The notes beneath the pieces are model-generated. The model had not been told where the DNA came from. It worked only from the letters and a program-made list of their open reading frames with translations, and ran no database searches. Positions 12,001-24,291 of a DNA stretch of 64,000 nt are shown here, piece after piece (positions within the stretch are counted from its first letter, which is position 1; the number at the start of each line of letters is the position of its first letter). Origin of the DNA: Apostichopus japonicus (Eukaryota > Echinodermata > Holothuroidea > Aspidochirotida > Stichopodidae); contig NC_092570.1 in the NCBI RefSeq assembly GCF_037975245.1, forward strand, positions 5,211,001 to 5,275,000, in the 5' to 3' direction. The position numbers and the translations under genes are program-made.

Positions 12001-12264
12001 CAGCTCCCTCCGCAACTCTCGGCTCCCTCCGTAACTCTCGGCTCCCTCCGCGACTCTCGGCTTCCTCCGAGACTCTCGGCTCCCTCCGAGACTCTCGGCT
12101 CCCTCCGCGACTCTCGGCTCCCTCCGCGACTCTCGGCTCCCTCCGAGACTCTCGGCTCCCTCCGAGACTCTCGGCTCCCTCCGAGACTCTCGGCTCCCTC
12201 CGCATCTCTCGGCTCCCTCCGAGACTCTCGGCTCCCTCCGCAACTCTCGGCTCCCTCCACAACT
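12001..12264. repeat. 19-bp minisatellite, about 14 copies
   Basis: The unit GGCTCCCTCCGAGACTCTC repeats with substitutions at the GAG/GCG/GCA positions. The period of 19 is not a multiple of three and the unit has no stop in several frames, so it makes artefactual repetitive open frames in all of them. The copies are contiguous with no unique spacers. Confidence 0.95.
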
Positions 12265-12265
12265 G

Positions 12266-12829
12266 ATGACCCCAAATGAACTTTGACATCCACCAAAAAC
12301 AATAGGCTTCTTTAACTCAATGTGGTACTTCTACACACTAAATCAAAGGTCGGCCCAAGCTTCCAGTACTGAGATATCGTGTTTACAAGGTTTTCACAAT
12401 TTGACCCCTAGTGACCGAAAATGACCTTTGACCTCCACCAAAAACAAAATGCTTCTAGTACTCAATGTGGTACTTCTACATACTAATTATGAGGTCCTCC
12501 CAAGCTTTCCTTCTTGAGATATTGTGTTAACAAGGTTTTCACAATTTCACCCCTGGTGACCCCAAATGACCTTTGACCTCCATTAAATACAATAGGCTTC
12601 TTGCACTCAATGTGGTACTTCTACACACTAAGTATGAAGTTGGTCCACCATTCCCTTCTTGAGATATCGTGTTTACAAGGTTTTCACAATTTGACCCCGG
12701 GTGACCCTTAATGACATTTGACCTCCACCAAACACAATAGTTTTCTTGTACTCAATGTGGTACTTCTACACACTAAATATGAACTGGTCAGACCTTGCCT
12801 TCTTTAAATATCGTGTTTACAAGCTGGGC
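12266..12829. repeat. 145-bp tandem repeat, about 4 copies
   Basis: Units begin near 12266, 12411, 12556 and 12700 and share phrases such as CTCAATGTGGTACTTCTACA, GAGATATCGTGTTTACAAGG and TTTTCACAATTTGACCCC. The array abuts the 19-bp minisatellite and is followed by a CA-rich tail (12839-12858) and TCGAAACCAAAAAACATAC. The whole block 12.0-12.96 kb reads as one composite repeat element. Confidence 0.9.
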
Positions 12830-13042
12830 GTCACAAACGCACTCACACACACACACATACGCCATCATGAATGCATAGGTTACGATTATCATCGAAACCA
12901 AAAAACATACTTCACCAAAACATACCATGAGGAGATTTTTTTTTTTGTGAGGTTACTCCTGTGAATGGTGTTTCCATTTCATTTCTTACACATTGCACGA
13001 GAAGCATGACACACGAGGACAACTTTGCAAAAGACGTTTATT

Positions 13043-14975
13043 CCTTCAACACAAAATATGTAATGCAAGACAGCATATTCAAATCATGCCATTAAAAAAA
13101 ATACGAAAATTTGCACAAGTTATTTCGTCATTATCAACTTGAACAGATATATCCACTCTGTGCTTATGGCATTCCATAAAATTACTTACAAATATATAGT
13201 TTCCTCTAATTGCTCCATCTTTCTCTAAGTCAGAAAATTTTAAATCGATCCAAATGAGACAATGCAAATACTGCAAATATATCAAATCTTTACTACAAAA
13301 GGACAGGCTGTCATTTTCTGTAGCTTTTGTCATGAATTTTGTATGTCTTGTAATTAACCATTGAATGCTAACAATTAAACAATGACAGTGCAATTAATAA
13401 TTACCATTAGCTTTATAATTACTAGACAGGTTTTATTCAAATAACTCAGAATAAATGGAACATTTTTGAAAGTTTTATGACTGCACATATTTTTATACTG
13501 GGACCTATAAATTTAGTCCTCTCATTAAAAATTATTAATTAAAATAATGAAAAGTTCCCCTGCGATGAAACATTAAGGGTAAAATGAAATAATTGCTATT
13601 CCTTAGTTTTATGTTCTTTTTGTTGACAATTACATAAGTAGGCTGGCGTGTGACCGATCGACTGTAATGTTACTTTGAGCAATATAATAGCACTTGGCAC
13701 ATTTAGTCAAAATTGTTGGATATTAGTGACCAGGTGGCAAAATGCTATTTGAATCCCTTACAGTAGCTAATCTGACAGGAATCTATTTTAACTTTTTGAA
13801 ATTCATAACACTGGATCGACTTGTCACTTGTACTATTTTTAAATTCATCACACTACAACCAATTGTCTAGAAAAGAAGACATTTAAATATCAGAGGTGTT
13901 GCCATGGGTAAAACAATCTGCCATGCCACACCATCCACCTCCTTCTTCAAAGCAAAAGAATAGTATAAAACAGTAATGAAAAAAATTGATATACACGATG
14001 CTATCTGGCCGGCAAGAAATAGTTGTCGTTCCCCCTTTCACACGCAAAAAATTGTCTTACAAAAAACTCATCAAAACTCTACAGGCAATGACACTACATC
14101 AATTAAACAGGACAATAGCAGAACTAAAACAATAGCAGAACTCACTGACTACTATGTAATTATCCTGAGAAACTATTCCTGTTGATGCATACACATAGGA
14201 TTAACAATCAAATGTAAACATATCTATAATACTGGCAGTTTTGATGTCCAACTGCAAAGAATTCTAGAGATTTAGTAATGATTCAATTTTGTGTCCTGAA
14301 TGAACTACTTTGAGAGTATAACTGGAAAGCGGGTTATAGTCAACCTTAACATATCCTTAGATAATACTACAAAGTTAGCTGAAACCATTATCGTGAACAG
14401 AGCGTTAAGAGAGTAGACAGGTTTGTTGAAAAGAATGCGTTGTGTGATGGGCTACAAATGGATATATTTTAAAATTGGCATTACATGGTCCCTACTACTG
14501 GAATCGGTGGTGTAACCTACTCACTGGTCAAAACACTAAATAAGTTAATGTTTCCATAACTTAGATATATTCTTGATAAACCCTTGCAACACATATTTAA
14601 TACCAGATATCTATAATCTTTACTAAATCGTTGTTAGGCAATCTAGATTGCAAGTAGTAAAATCTTTACCAGTTATTACTGCCCAAGTGTCCATCAACTA
14701 CTGTCAGTCTGTGAAGTTTCAATATTCTCACCTCAAAATTAAAACTGTAACAGATTGCTATTAAAGGGCACCTTTGCCTTGATTAAATTAAACTGACTTG
14801 ATTACATGACTCATAAGCAACATCTTGAAAAATATAATTTGCTTTTTATTAGAAAAATATTTATATCCTCATTATCCTGCATGTTGCATAACATACTCAA
14901 TCGTGAATTTATCTAGTACAATGATTGGCAAGCAGTCATCATTTTTGTACCAAAACCCCTGATAGTCCTTTTTAA
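13043..14975. other. Probable 3' UTR or downstream flank of the SLC19 gene
   Basis: AT-rich sequence downstream of the SLC19 stop. On the minus strand an AATAAA occurs at 13042-13037, close to the repeat block that ends near 12.96 kb, and could be a distal poly(A) signal; several nearer AATAAA-like sites exist, so the transcript end is unresolved. No coding frame is supported. Confidence 0.35.
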
Positions 14976-15552
14976 AGGATTGGTTCAGGTGTTTGACATG
15001 TCTATTTTGTATGAAAGAGCAAAAAAAGACAAAAAGAACAGTGAAGAAACTACCATGATAGCATGCTCTGTTAAGGAGATATGACACTTTGAAGATATCA
15101 AAATTTCTTTGAAAATGACTGGTGTAGAAAGACTTACTGTGAGGGTGTGATGTCACATCCTCACTTCCTTAACATTTGTTAATATATTTCTTTAAAAATT
15201 ATTTACATTGTTTAACACATTTGAAAATAATATAATCAAAAATTCTTCAGATGTTTAATCTCAAATACTTCCTTTGACAAATATGAGATCTCCTGAGTCT
15301 TGACATATCTTTTGGTTGAAAGTCATGAAATATCACCAAATATTTAGAGAAAAAAACAAAGACTTTCCAGGAATGTGAGGATGTGACATCACAGCTAGTC
15401 AGATTTCAGCAGTTTCTACACAATCTGATAAAACTTTACACTTGAATATCTCTTTAACCGAAAAAGATATTTGAACATTTTTTTCACCATTGTGTTTCTT
15501 TTATTGTCCTCTTTCATTTAACATAAACATGTATGACAACTGAACCAATCCT
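14976..15552. mobile_element. piggyBac-type TTAA MITE, 577 bp
   Basis: TTAA flanks both ends (14972-14975 and 15553-15556). The long imperfect inverted ends start AGGATTGGTTCAG and stay similar for about 75 bp (for example ATGAAAGAG..AAAAAAG.CA and GTGAAGAAA-type blocks). Inside, GATGTCACATCCTCAC and GAGGATGTGACATCAC form a second inverted pair. There is no transposase frame. The right end lies only 31 bp beyond the SLC19 stop codon, so it is probably transcribed in that gene's 3' UTR. Confidence 0.88.
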
Positions 15553-15586
15553 TTAATGCCCAAATAGCAAGACCATGGCATCTCGT

Positions 15587-15688
15587 TCACCTATTTCGAT
15601 TTCTGCAGCATTCCCTGTACAAGATAAAACAGGCTTTAATCAGGAAGGCACTTCCCAGTGCTCCAAAGTAGGCACCATAAATCATAAA
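15587..15688 (-). CDS. SLC19A2/3-like: SLC19-like exon 4 (terminal, stop codon)
   Basis: Acceptor CTGTTTTTTTCACAG. It encodes a final membrane segment, [20 protein letters not shown], a short basic tail and TGA at 15589-15587. Confidence 0.92.
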   Translation of the reverse strand, partial: FMIYGAYFGALGSAFLIKACFILYRECCRNRNR

Positions 15689-18600
15689 CTGTGAAAAAAA
15701 CAGAAAGGAGAAACATGTTGGACGAAATGGTAGAAGATAAAACACAATATGAACTTAAAAAAATTTCATGATGATCTGTTTTCAAAATAATACAAAATCT
15801 ATTAAAAGAAACTGTTCAAAGGTGAAAACTAATTATGCAAGATTTGTCGGTAAGAATCTATCAGATGTAATCGTGTCTTCTTACACCCTTGCCGAATGCT
15901 ATTTAATTTACATCACAAAAACTTTGGTAATCCAAACAGATATAACAATATAAGCATGGCAGGTACAGTAGTCAGCATGTTTAAGGAATAAAAGTTCCTG
16001 CGGCAGACACTGGAAAGGTTTTAGATGAAGAAACAGCTAGTGGAAAATCTACCATTAAATAGCTCACTGAGAAATGGTTGTTTGAGGTTGTAGTACCAGC
16101 ATGTAATATGCTAGACAAATCCCATCAGAGCTCCATCAAATGGATCATTTTTGGGTGATTAGCTAACTTTTTGAATTTTTTTTAAGAGACTTGATTCTAC
16201 AACTTGTTTGTGACTAGTAGATATATGTATATGTATATATGCATTTCTTGTACAGCCATACATATAACATTTCAATGATAGTCCTGTATGGGTCAACCAG
16301 GGAGTTGTTATGGTTCCATAACAACTCCCTGGGTCAACTAACTATTCATATCTTATTACTTCCCCCGATAAGTCAGACCTTAACCCTCTGCACATCCAAG
16401 AGAGCTCATAAAAGAGTTTCGCTGGTCAATGGAATTTCCCAAAACCTTTCCGTAAAGATTAATGCAGCTAATCTCTGCTCAATCTCTGCTCTCAATCTAA
16501 GGCTAAACAATCACAGTCTTGTATGATTTAATTTGCCTAACTATATTGTTTGTCCTCGCTATCCCAATAGGTCAGAGGTCAAACCCAGTGCAAAAAGGAG
16601 GTCAAGAAAAAGTTCGCTTGGTGGGTTGTTGCAATTCCAACAAACGTATTCTGATCAATATATTTTGTACCTTGGTTGTGCCTTGGTTTTTACCTTGGTT
16701 TGTACCTTGGTTTGTACCTTGGTTGTGACACACAACGCCACGTATATTTATTTCACATTTCCCTCAGACTTTCTTACCTGTAAATCCGCTGGGCTGTTAA
16801 GCACATGACTATCCACTACTATTAATGTCAGCAAAGTCTCCAGCACCAAGGCGACGAAGGTGTTCCAACCAAAGACTAAGGCATAACGCTCCACGGTCAG
16901 AAACTTGGCTATCTGAAAGCTAGATGGAAACGACGTGCAGAATGTAGTACATATTGAAATATATTGTACAGTACCACAGAAAAATGATGAAACGATAACA
17001 AATATTAATCTTAAAGTAAATTTCCATAATTCATACATGTGCAATCAGATTTTAATAGACTTAACGGAACAAGGAAATCAAAATTCCTTCTATTAAGTGA
17101 ATGGGCACATTTGTGACGAGCATCTTACCCAAAAACGGAAATCTTGCTCTATTTTTAAGAGATTGCAGGAATGCCACCTTGACCATGATGTGATGTCATA
17201 GTGTCACACTATCACTAGAAGGTGAAAACATTTTTTCCCCTTTTTTTCTCTCACCTTTATTTTCCTATTCATATTTTCCTGAAAGCCATTTGCAACAACA
17301 AATTGCCAGTTGAATAACTTATAAAATATTTACAAATGTTGGCAGATTACATCATTTTAATGGGGGGGGGGAAGTATCTCATCATAATTGTGTGATTACT
17401 TACTATGAAAGTATGGTGCCTTAAGCGATTGTCAAGTGAGGGAGTGGTTGATTTTTGTGTTTACGAGGGAATGCATAATGGGCCTGAAAAATTTGAAACT
17501 TGATTAACGAAGTAACAAAAAAGTGGATCTTACCTCGCTATGGTGATCAAAACTTGATATGAAGCCCTGAAGATGATGTAGTTAACAAAAGCCACCCAAA
17601 TATTGGTCGTAAGGCTCATGGTAAATATCAGGATGCCGTCAAGAACGGAGACAACACCCATCAGAAATTCTCCGTATATATCCCAATTGGTTTTGACATA
17701 CATTATCAAGAAAGAGCTGATGGCACCTGTATATATGGGATGGGGAAAAGGAAACAATTAAACCTGTCATCATTCTACGAGAATTCTGAAGTTACATTTT
17801 GTGGTGAATTTTTCACAATATGCAATACCAAATGCAACTGTTACAAGACGGAAAAGACACATACAAAAATCTGTTTTCTAATTTCACGACCGCAACACAG
17901 TCCAACATCTTTTCAACTATGACATTTTTTTTTGTGGAAAAAAGCAGAGCACTTTCAGATTTTCAAAAACTTAAGAAAACTATTTTGTGAGAGTGTGTGC
18001 AATTAAAAACTGATTTTTTTTTTGGCAGGAAGATCAGTACCTCACTTTGTAAACAATAAAAGTTTTGTACCGAGGAGGGTAGACGCTGCTTCCACTGCAC
18101 CGTAGTACGGATTATCTGGTACCTCCATTCCCTGCTTCATGTATATCAAGTCCCAGAGATTTTGAACATAGTTTCCTATCTGGTAATAACCACAGGTAGC
18201 TACTGACCACCAAAGTGACCACTGGAGTAGATTCCAATCGCTGTAAATTGACAAAAACTCTCGCCACATCTGTTTCAAGACTAACAAAGACTGAACACTG
18301 TTGCTTTGGATGGAAGAAATAGTAAACTCTCCCTTTGTAGGGCAGCATGGTTCTTCCTCTACTGAAGGGGAACGAGAAGCTCCAGGTGACCCTTCCGGGG
18401 TATCCCGGTCCTGCTCATTATGTGCATCCTCATTATTCTGAATCGTTCCACTTACTGAATCCTGCTTTGGCTCTTCAACTTCTGATGCGCTAGGGTGCAC
18501 AGCTGTGTTATCCCCCACTGCGTTCGCTTCCTCATTGATGAAACTCTGATGGAAAAACAGGCTCTTCTTAGCTCTGGGGAGAACAACCCCAATGAGTGTT

Positions 18601-19127
18601 GCAATGCTCACAGTGACAGTTCCAAGAATATTCAGACCCGCGTAGGTTAGAATATCGTATGTGACGAAAACCTGACCGAGGACACTAGAAAGGAAGCCAC
18701 CGGCCAAATATGCAACCCTAGTATAACTGGAAACAGCCTGATATTTCTCTGGGGGTACCACAGCGTACAAGTAAGCAAAGTAGCCAATATCCGCTGCAGT
18801 GGCAATGCCGTAGAAGCACTGCATGAGTTGCATGAGACCAACACTGTATCCGAAAATCATTACAATCCCCGATGCAACCAGAGCGAGTCCCTCTGCCACA
18901 ATGACGGGTTTATATCTGACCAAGTCTGTCAGGATAAACACGGGTATCAACGTAGCTGCATACGAATACGTCCAGAAGGGATAGATGCGATTTTCTATCT
19001 CACTCTCTGATAAGTTCTTGCTTAATAAAAATGGAGTAAGGAAAGGTTCCACCGGTCTTATTTCCTTGATGAAACCAAACAAACAGATCGTGATGGTGGG
19101 GATGATCCACCTGTTAGCAGGATCCAT
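15587..19127 (-). CDS. SLC19A2/3-like: SLC19-family transporter (thiamine/folate type), complete
   Basis: Four exons (18071-19127, 17534-17726, 16778-16919, 15587-15688) join in frame to 497 residues plus TGA, close to human SLC19A3 (496). The family carries thiamine or reduced folate across the plasma membrane with 12 membrane segments. Visible family signatures are [20 protein letters not shown] near residues 15-34, IYPFWTYSY and [11 protein letters not shown] near 48-77, and the [20 protein letters not shown] stretch at 298-317 followed by NYVQNLW. A polar cytoplasmic loop of about 75 residues (190-265) separates the two halves. The ATG at 19127 is chosen because it places [13 protein letters not shown] at the usual distance; the frame stays open upstream to the acceptor at 19164. 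Thiamine is the likelier substrate, by comparison with the SLC19A2/A3 branch, but this is inference. Confidence 0.93.
15689..16777. other. SLC19-like intron 3
   Basis: AT-rich intron. It holds the tiny palindromic element at 16298-16330 and a short tandem repeat at 16659-16731 made of TACCTTGGTTTG-like units of about 14 bp. No gene. Confidence 0.6.
16298..16330. mobile_element. Very short palindromic element with target duplication
   Basis: A nearly perfect palindrome, CAGGGAGTTGTTATGG then TT then the inverse, has 16-17 bp arms and a 2-base centre. GGGTCAAC occurs on both sides (16290-16297 and 16331-16338; one G is shared with the palindrome, so the duplication is 7-8 bp). It looks like a hAT-type element reduced to its two inverted ends. 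Confidence 0.65.
16778..16919 (-). CDS. SLC19A2/3-like: SLC19-like exon 3
   Basis: 142 nt. The acceptor is CCATCTAG at 16921-16920; a second AG 7 nt downstream would break the frame. It encodes [20 protein letters not shown] and then [17 protein letters not shown], matching the family's ERYAL.FG.NTF.AL.LQTLLT.IVVD motif. Donor CAG|GTAAGA. Confidence 0.93.
17534..17726 (-). CDS. SLC19A2/3-like: SLC19-like exon 2
   Basis: 193 nt, acceptor CATATATACAG, donor GCGAG|GTAAGA, phase 1 in and phase 2 out. It encodes [20 protein letters not shown] and two hydrophobic stretches ending SYQVLITIA, as in SLC19A3. Confidence 0.92.
18071..19127 (-). CDS. SLC19A2/3-like: SLC19-like exon 1 (TM1-TM7 region, residues 1-352)
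   Basis: The exon's 5' part is untranslated from the acceptor TTTTGACAG (exon begins 19163). The coding part is 1,057 nt and ends CTCG|GTAC in phase 1. It holds the first six membrane segments, the long hydrophilic loop and the start of the second half. Confidence 0.92.
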
Positions 19128-19163
19128 CTTTGTCAAGGGTCCAGGCAAGTACTGTTGTTTAGT

Positions 19164-20592
19164 CTGTCAAAATGAAGAGCATAAAGAAAGGTTTGTATAA
19201 GGTTCGGTCCAGATAGACAAACTAGCTACATGAATTCAGGTGCATTTATTCCACTGAGTGGACTCTACAGTAATTACATTCCACAACCCTCCAATATTCA
19301 CAGCAATAATTCAACAGGCGTTGTCCAGGGTATCTTAGAATTTCCATGAAAATATGTAAAATATTATTACTGCACATTTAGTATGTACTCATTGCAGTAA
19401 TATGGTCTAGGCTAGATGAATGCTTTGAGGATTTAATTTGACAATGATGCAGTGAAACCTGCTAGGGCTAATCCAAAAGGTGGGAGCTATTCACCTGATC
19501 AATGGTTTGATAACGATGGCGCTCTGGCTTATTTACCCAATCATCTGTTCAATAATTGTTGCTCTGGTGCTTAGTGACCTGGTTGTCGGTTAAATAAATG
19601 ATACACTGACCAGTACTTATTTAACCGATCTTTGTTTCAATAACAATGATGGCGCTCTTACTTGTTTATTCGATCATCAGTGGAATAAGCAATGTATTCG
19701 TGCTTATTTACCTCATCGAAGGTTACATAAGGGTGTGCCTCTTACTGGAACATTGTAGGTTAAATATGGGTCATTCCATATCAAATCACCAGATTATGGA
19801 GTATGTTGCAATTCAACCTCTTCTTAAACTTACTACATTTATTGTTTGTTGGATACACCAAGTAAATTTAAGTATATTCTGAAATTTGTTGTTGAATTGC
19901 TTCAAAATTCATGCAACTGCAACTTCATGCAACTGATCATAATGCCTACTTTAAAATCCCACAATTGTTGCCACCATAGCATTTTCTTGACTTTTGAGGT
20001 GTAATTTCTCAGCAATAAAACATCCTTTTACCTTCCTATTCCAGAAGCCCATTGATCATATCCCATAGAAATGGAAAATCAAATCAAATTAGGCTATAAA
20101 ATCATGTTTTGTAATTGTGTAAAAATCTCTACTTAAGACATGCATGCCTTGAAATAAAATAAGTGAGAAATGTTAAGTGGTGGCCAACAAAACAACTTGG
20201 TAGCTAGGCTATATTTAATTTATAATGTAGCCAGGTTTAGCCCTAGGGTGGAGGGACTAGCACAAGTGAAAGATAACATTCAATTCTTTGTCTTTGTTTT
20301 CCATCTGTCAGGTGTATAAGGAGGTGTTTACATTTTAGGCAGTGTTATTTGGCTGACTGCAGGCAAACCGTATACTGTGACCTAACATCCACTGCATGCT
20401 ACCCTGGCGTAGGCGACTAATACTAGTAAGTACTATTAATTGCTACTTACTTGCCCTAAACCTTACGTATGCCTAACGTTAGGCTATGCTAGCTTAAGCC
20501 TAACCTTCCTCGAAGGCACACATAACTTTTACCAAGGGTAATGTTTGAAAAAATAGAAAAGCGCGATGAAGTCCCTGCCAAATATCACTTAC
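19164..20592. other. Intron or 5' region of the SLC19 gene
   Basis: No gene seen. Three related stretches of about 70 bp at 19490-19680 share ACTTATTTA(A/C)CCGATC and TGGCGCTC phrases and look like a degenerate tandem repeat. Confidence 0.4.
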
Positions 20593-20700
20593 GTGTCCAC
20601 TTGAAGGAACGTTATTTCGTTAAATGGCCATCGCAATCTCTCAAATAGTGAAAGTTGTTGCTCGATGCGCGCAATTAGGGCCTACATATGAACTAGTTGC
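20593..20700 (-). other. Candidate untranslated first exon and promoter side of the SLC19 gene
   Basis: The coding exon has a 5' acceptor at 19164, so an upstream exon must exist. GGACAC|GTAAGTGATATT at 20593/20592 is a strong donor in the right orientation and within 1.5 kb. The segment before it is CpG-containing and holds a 3-codon upstream frame (ATGGCCATTTAA). The 5' end of the exon is not defined by sequence. Confidence 0.35.
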
Positions 20701-22066
20701 ATTCATTTTGGCGTTCCATAAAAAGTTTTATGTGTAACCGACCATAACAGACGATAGTTTTTTTTTAACAAATCTTATAAACATAAAAGATGTACAAGAT
20801 GTTGAAAATTATTTGAGTAGCAAAACCTTTGAGCATTCAATGGTTCTGTGAATGTGCGGAAACACAGCCATTCGATAATATCTGGTGTATTTTACGAGGA
20901 GTCGCGTATCACTTGTCTGCACATCTGTCACTTTCTCACATCTCAGTGACAAGTGACGAATGGTCACGGATCCTTACAAGTACAGATTACGGAATGGGCA
21001 ACGTGCATATCTTCACGCTGTTCTATAACGATTCTATGTGTTTATCTCCTCGAAGATTGATTAGATTGATCTACATCTACATCGGTACTCTGCAATAGAC
21101 TGGTGTCCATCTCGCAAAGGATGATAAGTGACATCACCAAGTCATGTGTTGCATATTAAATCTCTGCTATAAGATGATTAGTGACATCGCAAAGGATGAT
21201 CAGTGACATCACCAAGTCATGTGTTGAATATTAAATCTCTGCTGAGTACCTAGATGTTTTCACTTTGAAATTGTCAGCAGACGTTATTGAAATCAATTCT
21301 GGAGAAAAAGAGTTCCGATTTGTTATCGTTCTCGAAAAAAAGCTATATTTGTAATCATCTGTTTGCAGCGAGGTTGGATGAACTAGTAATATCTTGATTG
21401 AGTTGTCTAGTTGTACGAGCTAGCTTCTTAATGTAGGATGGGAGCCACTATGTAGGAGGATTGATCTAAGATAGGATTCTTCTGCAATCTTGCAAAAAAC
21501 AGTAAAAATTTATAACACTTTGTGTGTAAACGTCCGAGTTTCATTATTCACCGTAAAGTTTAACCATAAGGTTTTTTTTTTGAAGGTTTTCTCTAATTAA
21601 AAAGAGTTAAAAAGTACATTAATTGAACCTTGAGTTGAGTTGTTGCAGCAATATGTTGTTGTGGTGGATTTGTTTAAAACACAAAACGTTATTGTTTCAC
21701 ACTGACACTTCACTGTTGGAGCTCAGGTATTGATGTATTGTCAACTTATCTTTAATAGTACAATTAGAAAACAATTAGATGTTAATTCCGCGCTCATAAG
21801 TCTTAATATTCTGTCTCGTGTTGATGAGATGCATTCACATACCTGATTGAAATTAGCAGCCACTAACAGCATATGTAAACAAATAACACATTTCTTAATA
21901 TTGAGGGCAGCAATGCTAATTAATAACCAGAGGCGTACATTTAGATATACAGCTTTGTTTATGTATAACTGTAAATATGAAAGGTGATAAATGTCACACT
22001 ACAGGTATCACAGGGTGTTCAACATTGACTGTCCTTGACTTGTTACCTCTTAAACAAGCTACCAGG
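20701..22066. other. Intergenic, with a short tandem duplication
   Basis: A unit of about 72 bp containing AGTGACATCACCAAGTCATG is duplicated at 21114-21244. No gene is supported. Confidence 0.5.
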
Positions 22067-22713
22067 CAAGGGCTGCGGAACCGGGGTCACAGGGGGCACG
22101 TGCCCCCGCACTTTTCCTCAGGTTAAAAATGTGCCCTTTTTCTACATAAAAATTGAGGTGTCTCAAGTTAGCAAGAGGCCAGGGAACCAGAATGGACACT
22201 CGGGAAGGGCCGTTTCCAGCCATCTGAGGGGTTTGTAAAACCAAAAATTTTCTTGTACGCTCCGCGCCAACCGATGGTGGTGCTCCGCTCAGATAGTCGT
22301 GCATACAACTTTGCAAATCCTGGCTATGCCCCTTACTTTTAATGAATTTCTGTGGGTCAAACTCAAAGCTATTTCAAATGAAAAAATTTGTTAAGATATT
22401 GACAAGAAATAAACTCTAATTTGGAAGATTCCTACATTAGCAACTAGCATGATTTCACCTCATTTTGTCTCAAAAGAAAACTTGTTCCTTGTTTCCCAAT
22501 TTGCACATTGGATATTGCAGTGCTAGTATGCATATTTTCCTTGAGGGGGAGGGGGGGGGGCGTTGATGGAGTGATGTGTATAAGCAAATAAGATAATACA
22601 ATAAGAGTTATAAAGGGTACTAAATATAAGGCTGCATCACTCCAATCGAATTTCTGCAAAGTGCCCTTTGATGTCGGTGCCCCCCCAGATTAAAAGTGCT
22701 TCCGCCGCCCTTG
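22067..22713. mobile_element. hAT-like MITE, 647 bp, with the shared core
   Basis: CTACCAGG is duplicated at 22059-22066 and 22714-22721. The inverted ends are CAAGGGCTGCGGAA and CAAGGGCGGCGGAA. The core shared with four other elements lies at 22165-22297 in the minus direction and includes GGTTGGCGCGGAGCGTAC. There is no transposase frame. It lies between SLC19 and glycogenin. Confidence 0.9.
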
Positions 22714-24291
22714 CTACCAGGGCACTGAATGAAAAAAATAGTGTTCCCCAATCATACAAGTCAATTTGATGATCCAGTTACGGCCCATATTTGGTAACTT
22801 GCTGATCTGCAAAACTGGCTCACCATGGAAACAAGAAATGGAGAATAATGTAGTAAAATGTTGGTATCGTGAAAGGTGATAACCTCCATGGACAAAAAGT
22901 ACATTCTTCTACAGAAGATGCTGTAAACATCACTAAACTGATCGTTTCCTAAATTATCTTTAAAAGAGCTAGTTTCACCAAACAAAAGAACAACGAAAAA
23001 GCAAAGAAATGAAAATGTATACTTTGAAGATTGACTTGAAGTTTTTAATTGAAATAGAACTTTCCTATACATTTAATTACAATAGCACATATTTTGCTAG
23101 TTTATAGAATCATTGCATGATATTAGTACAAATCTCTTTAAATTTTGAATAGAGTTGAAGAAACTGATAAAACAAAGAGAAACATCCCTAAATTTATGGA
23201 TGTAACTAAAAAATTAGTACATAATGGAAGCTGAACCAAAAAAATGATAATAATCCAAACTAAAGCTTTCTTTATCCAAGAGCCATCTGGAGTAAATGAT
23301 GAGAGTTGTTACCAAGGAGACCCTATATGGTGGCAGCATTGAAGTAAATGAAGTGTATAGTGGAAAAGAAATAAAACATTACAACAGCTGACAATTAAAA
23401 CGACTTTGGTTGGAAACAGATACTTTAGATAGACACCAATGGATGCTCTTAGGTACCTGAACTTTCAAGATGAATGAAACCAGGAATAACCTATTGCACA
23501 GCCACATTAAAACAGGATGACATGTTTCTTAAAGACTCCTGTCACTTTTTCACATTTCCTTTATGCATAGTTTTACGTTCCATAACTCAGTTTCTAAACA
23601 GGAGACATTCCTTGCGATGGCGAGGATCCTTCCTTTTGTGAAGAAGATCATTTAATCCTTTGATTTAATCCCCCACTTTGTTTAGATTTAGATTTTTTTT
23701 TTTAAAAGGGCAGCTGGTTTAATTTAATCAAAGTACTCTAAGAATGAGTAAACTAAAACAGAAATTATTTTAAAAAGGTAATTGTATGGTGCCCAAGAAG
23801 TGCTGTCTGTTGGTCGTGCCAACAGACTTTCCATTGCAAATTAAAAATGAACTAATAATGGCAAAAATGATGGGATCGATGATAAAATTTAAAAATGAAC
23901 TATCATTTCATGATATTAAATAAATTTTTAATCCAAAGAGAAAACTGTTTGAAACCTTCCATTGTAGATTAACATGAAATAATAATTGCAAAAATAAAAA
24001 TGGTAAAAAGATTGGATCAACTATAGAATTTCAAATGAAACTATCATTTCACGATATTAAACAACAGTTTTACTGACAATTTTAATGGACAACGTTTCAC
24101 ATATAATGATCTCATTTGCAAAAATTACATGGTTCATTACGATGTATGATTTCTTTCCTTTTTCGTTATCAGGTATTAATTTCACTTTCAGGAGGAACTC
24201 CTGCCAAGATTTTATTCTAGATATCAATGAAATAAGAATTTTTCAAGTTCACCTTTCATACTCTTTGCAACAATACCTTCATAAGCCTTAA
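22714..24291. other. Intergenic, nothing coding seen
   Basis: AT-rich spacer. Two stretches near 23820-24070 share AAAATGAACTATCATTTCA(T/C)GATATTAAA and form an imperfect duplication. No promoter or gene can be supported. Confidence 0.5.

Noticed and set aside
12001..12264. Regularly repeated short units that could suggest a CRISPR array
   Set aside because: Units are contiguous with no unique spacers, and the window is eukaryotic.
11845..12302. Repetitive Ser/Leu/Arg and Gly/Glu/Arg open frames on both strands
   Set aside because: They are translations of the 19-bp minisatellite in every frame. The 19-aa periodicity is just 3 x 19 nt.
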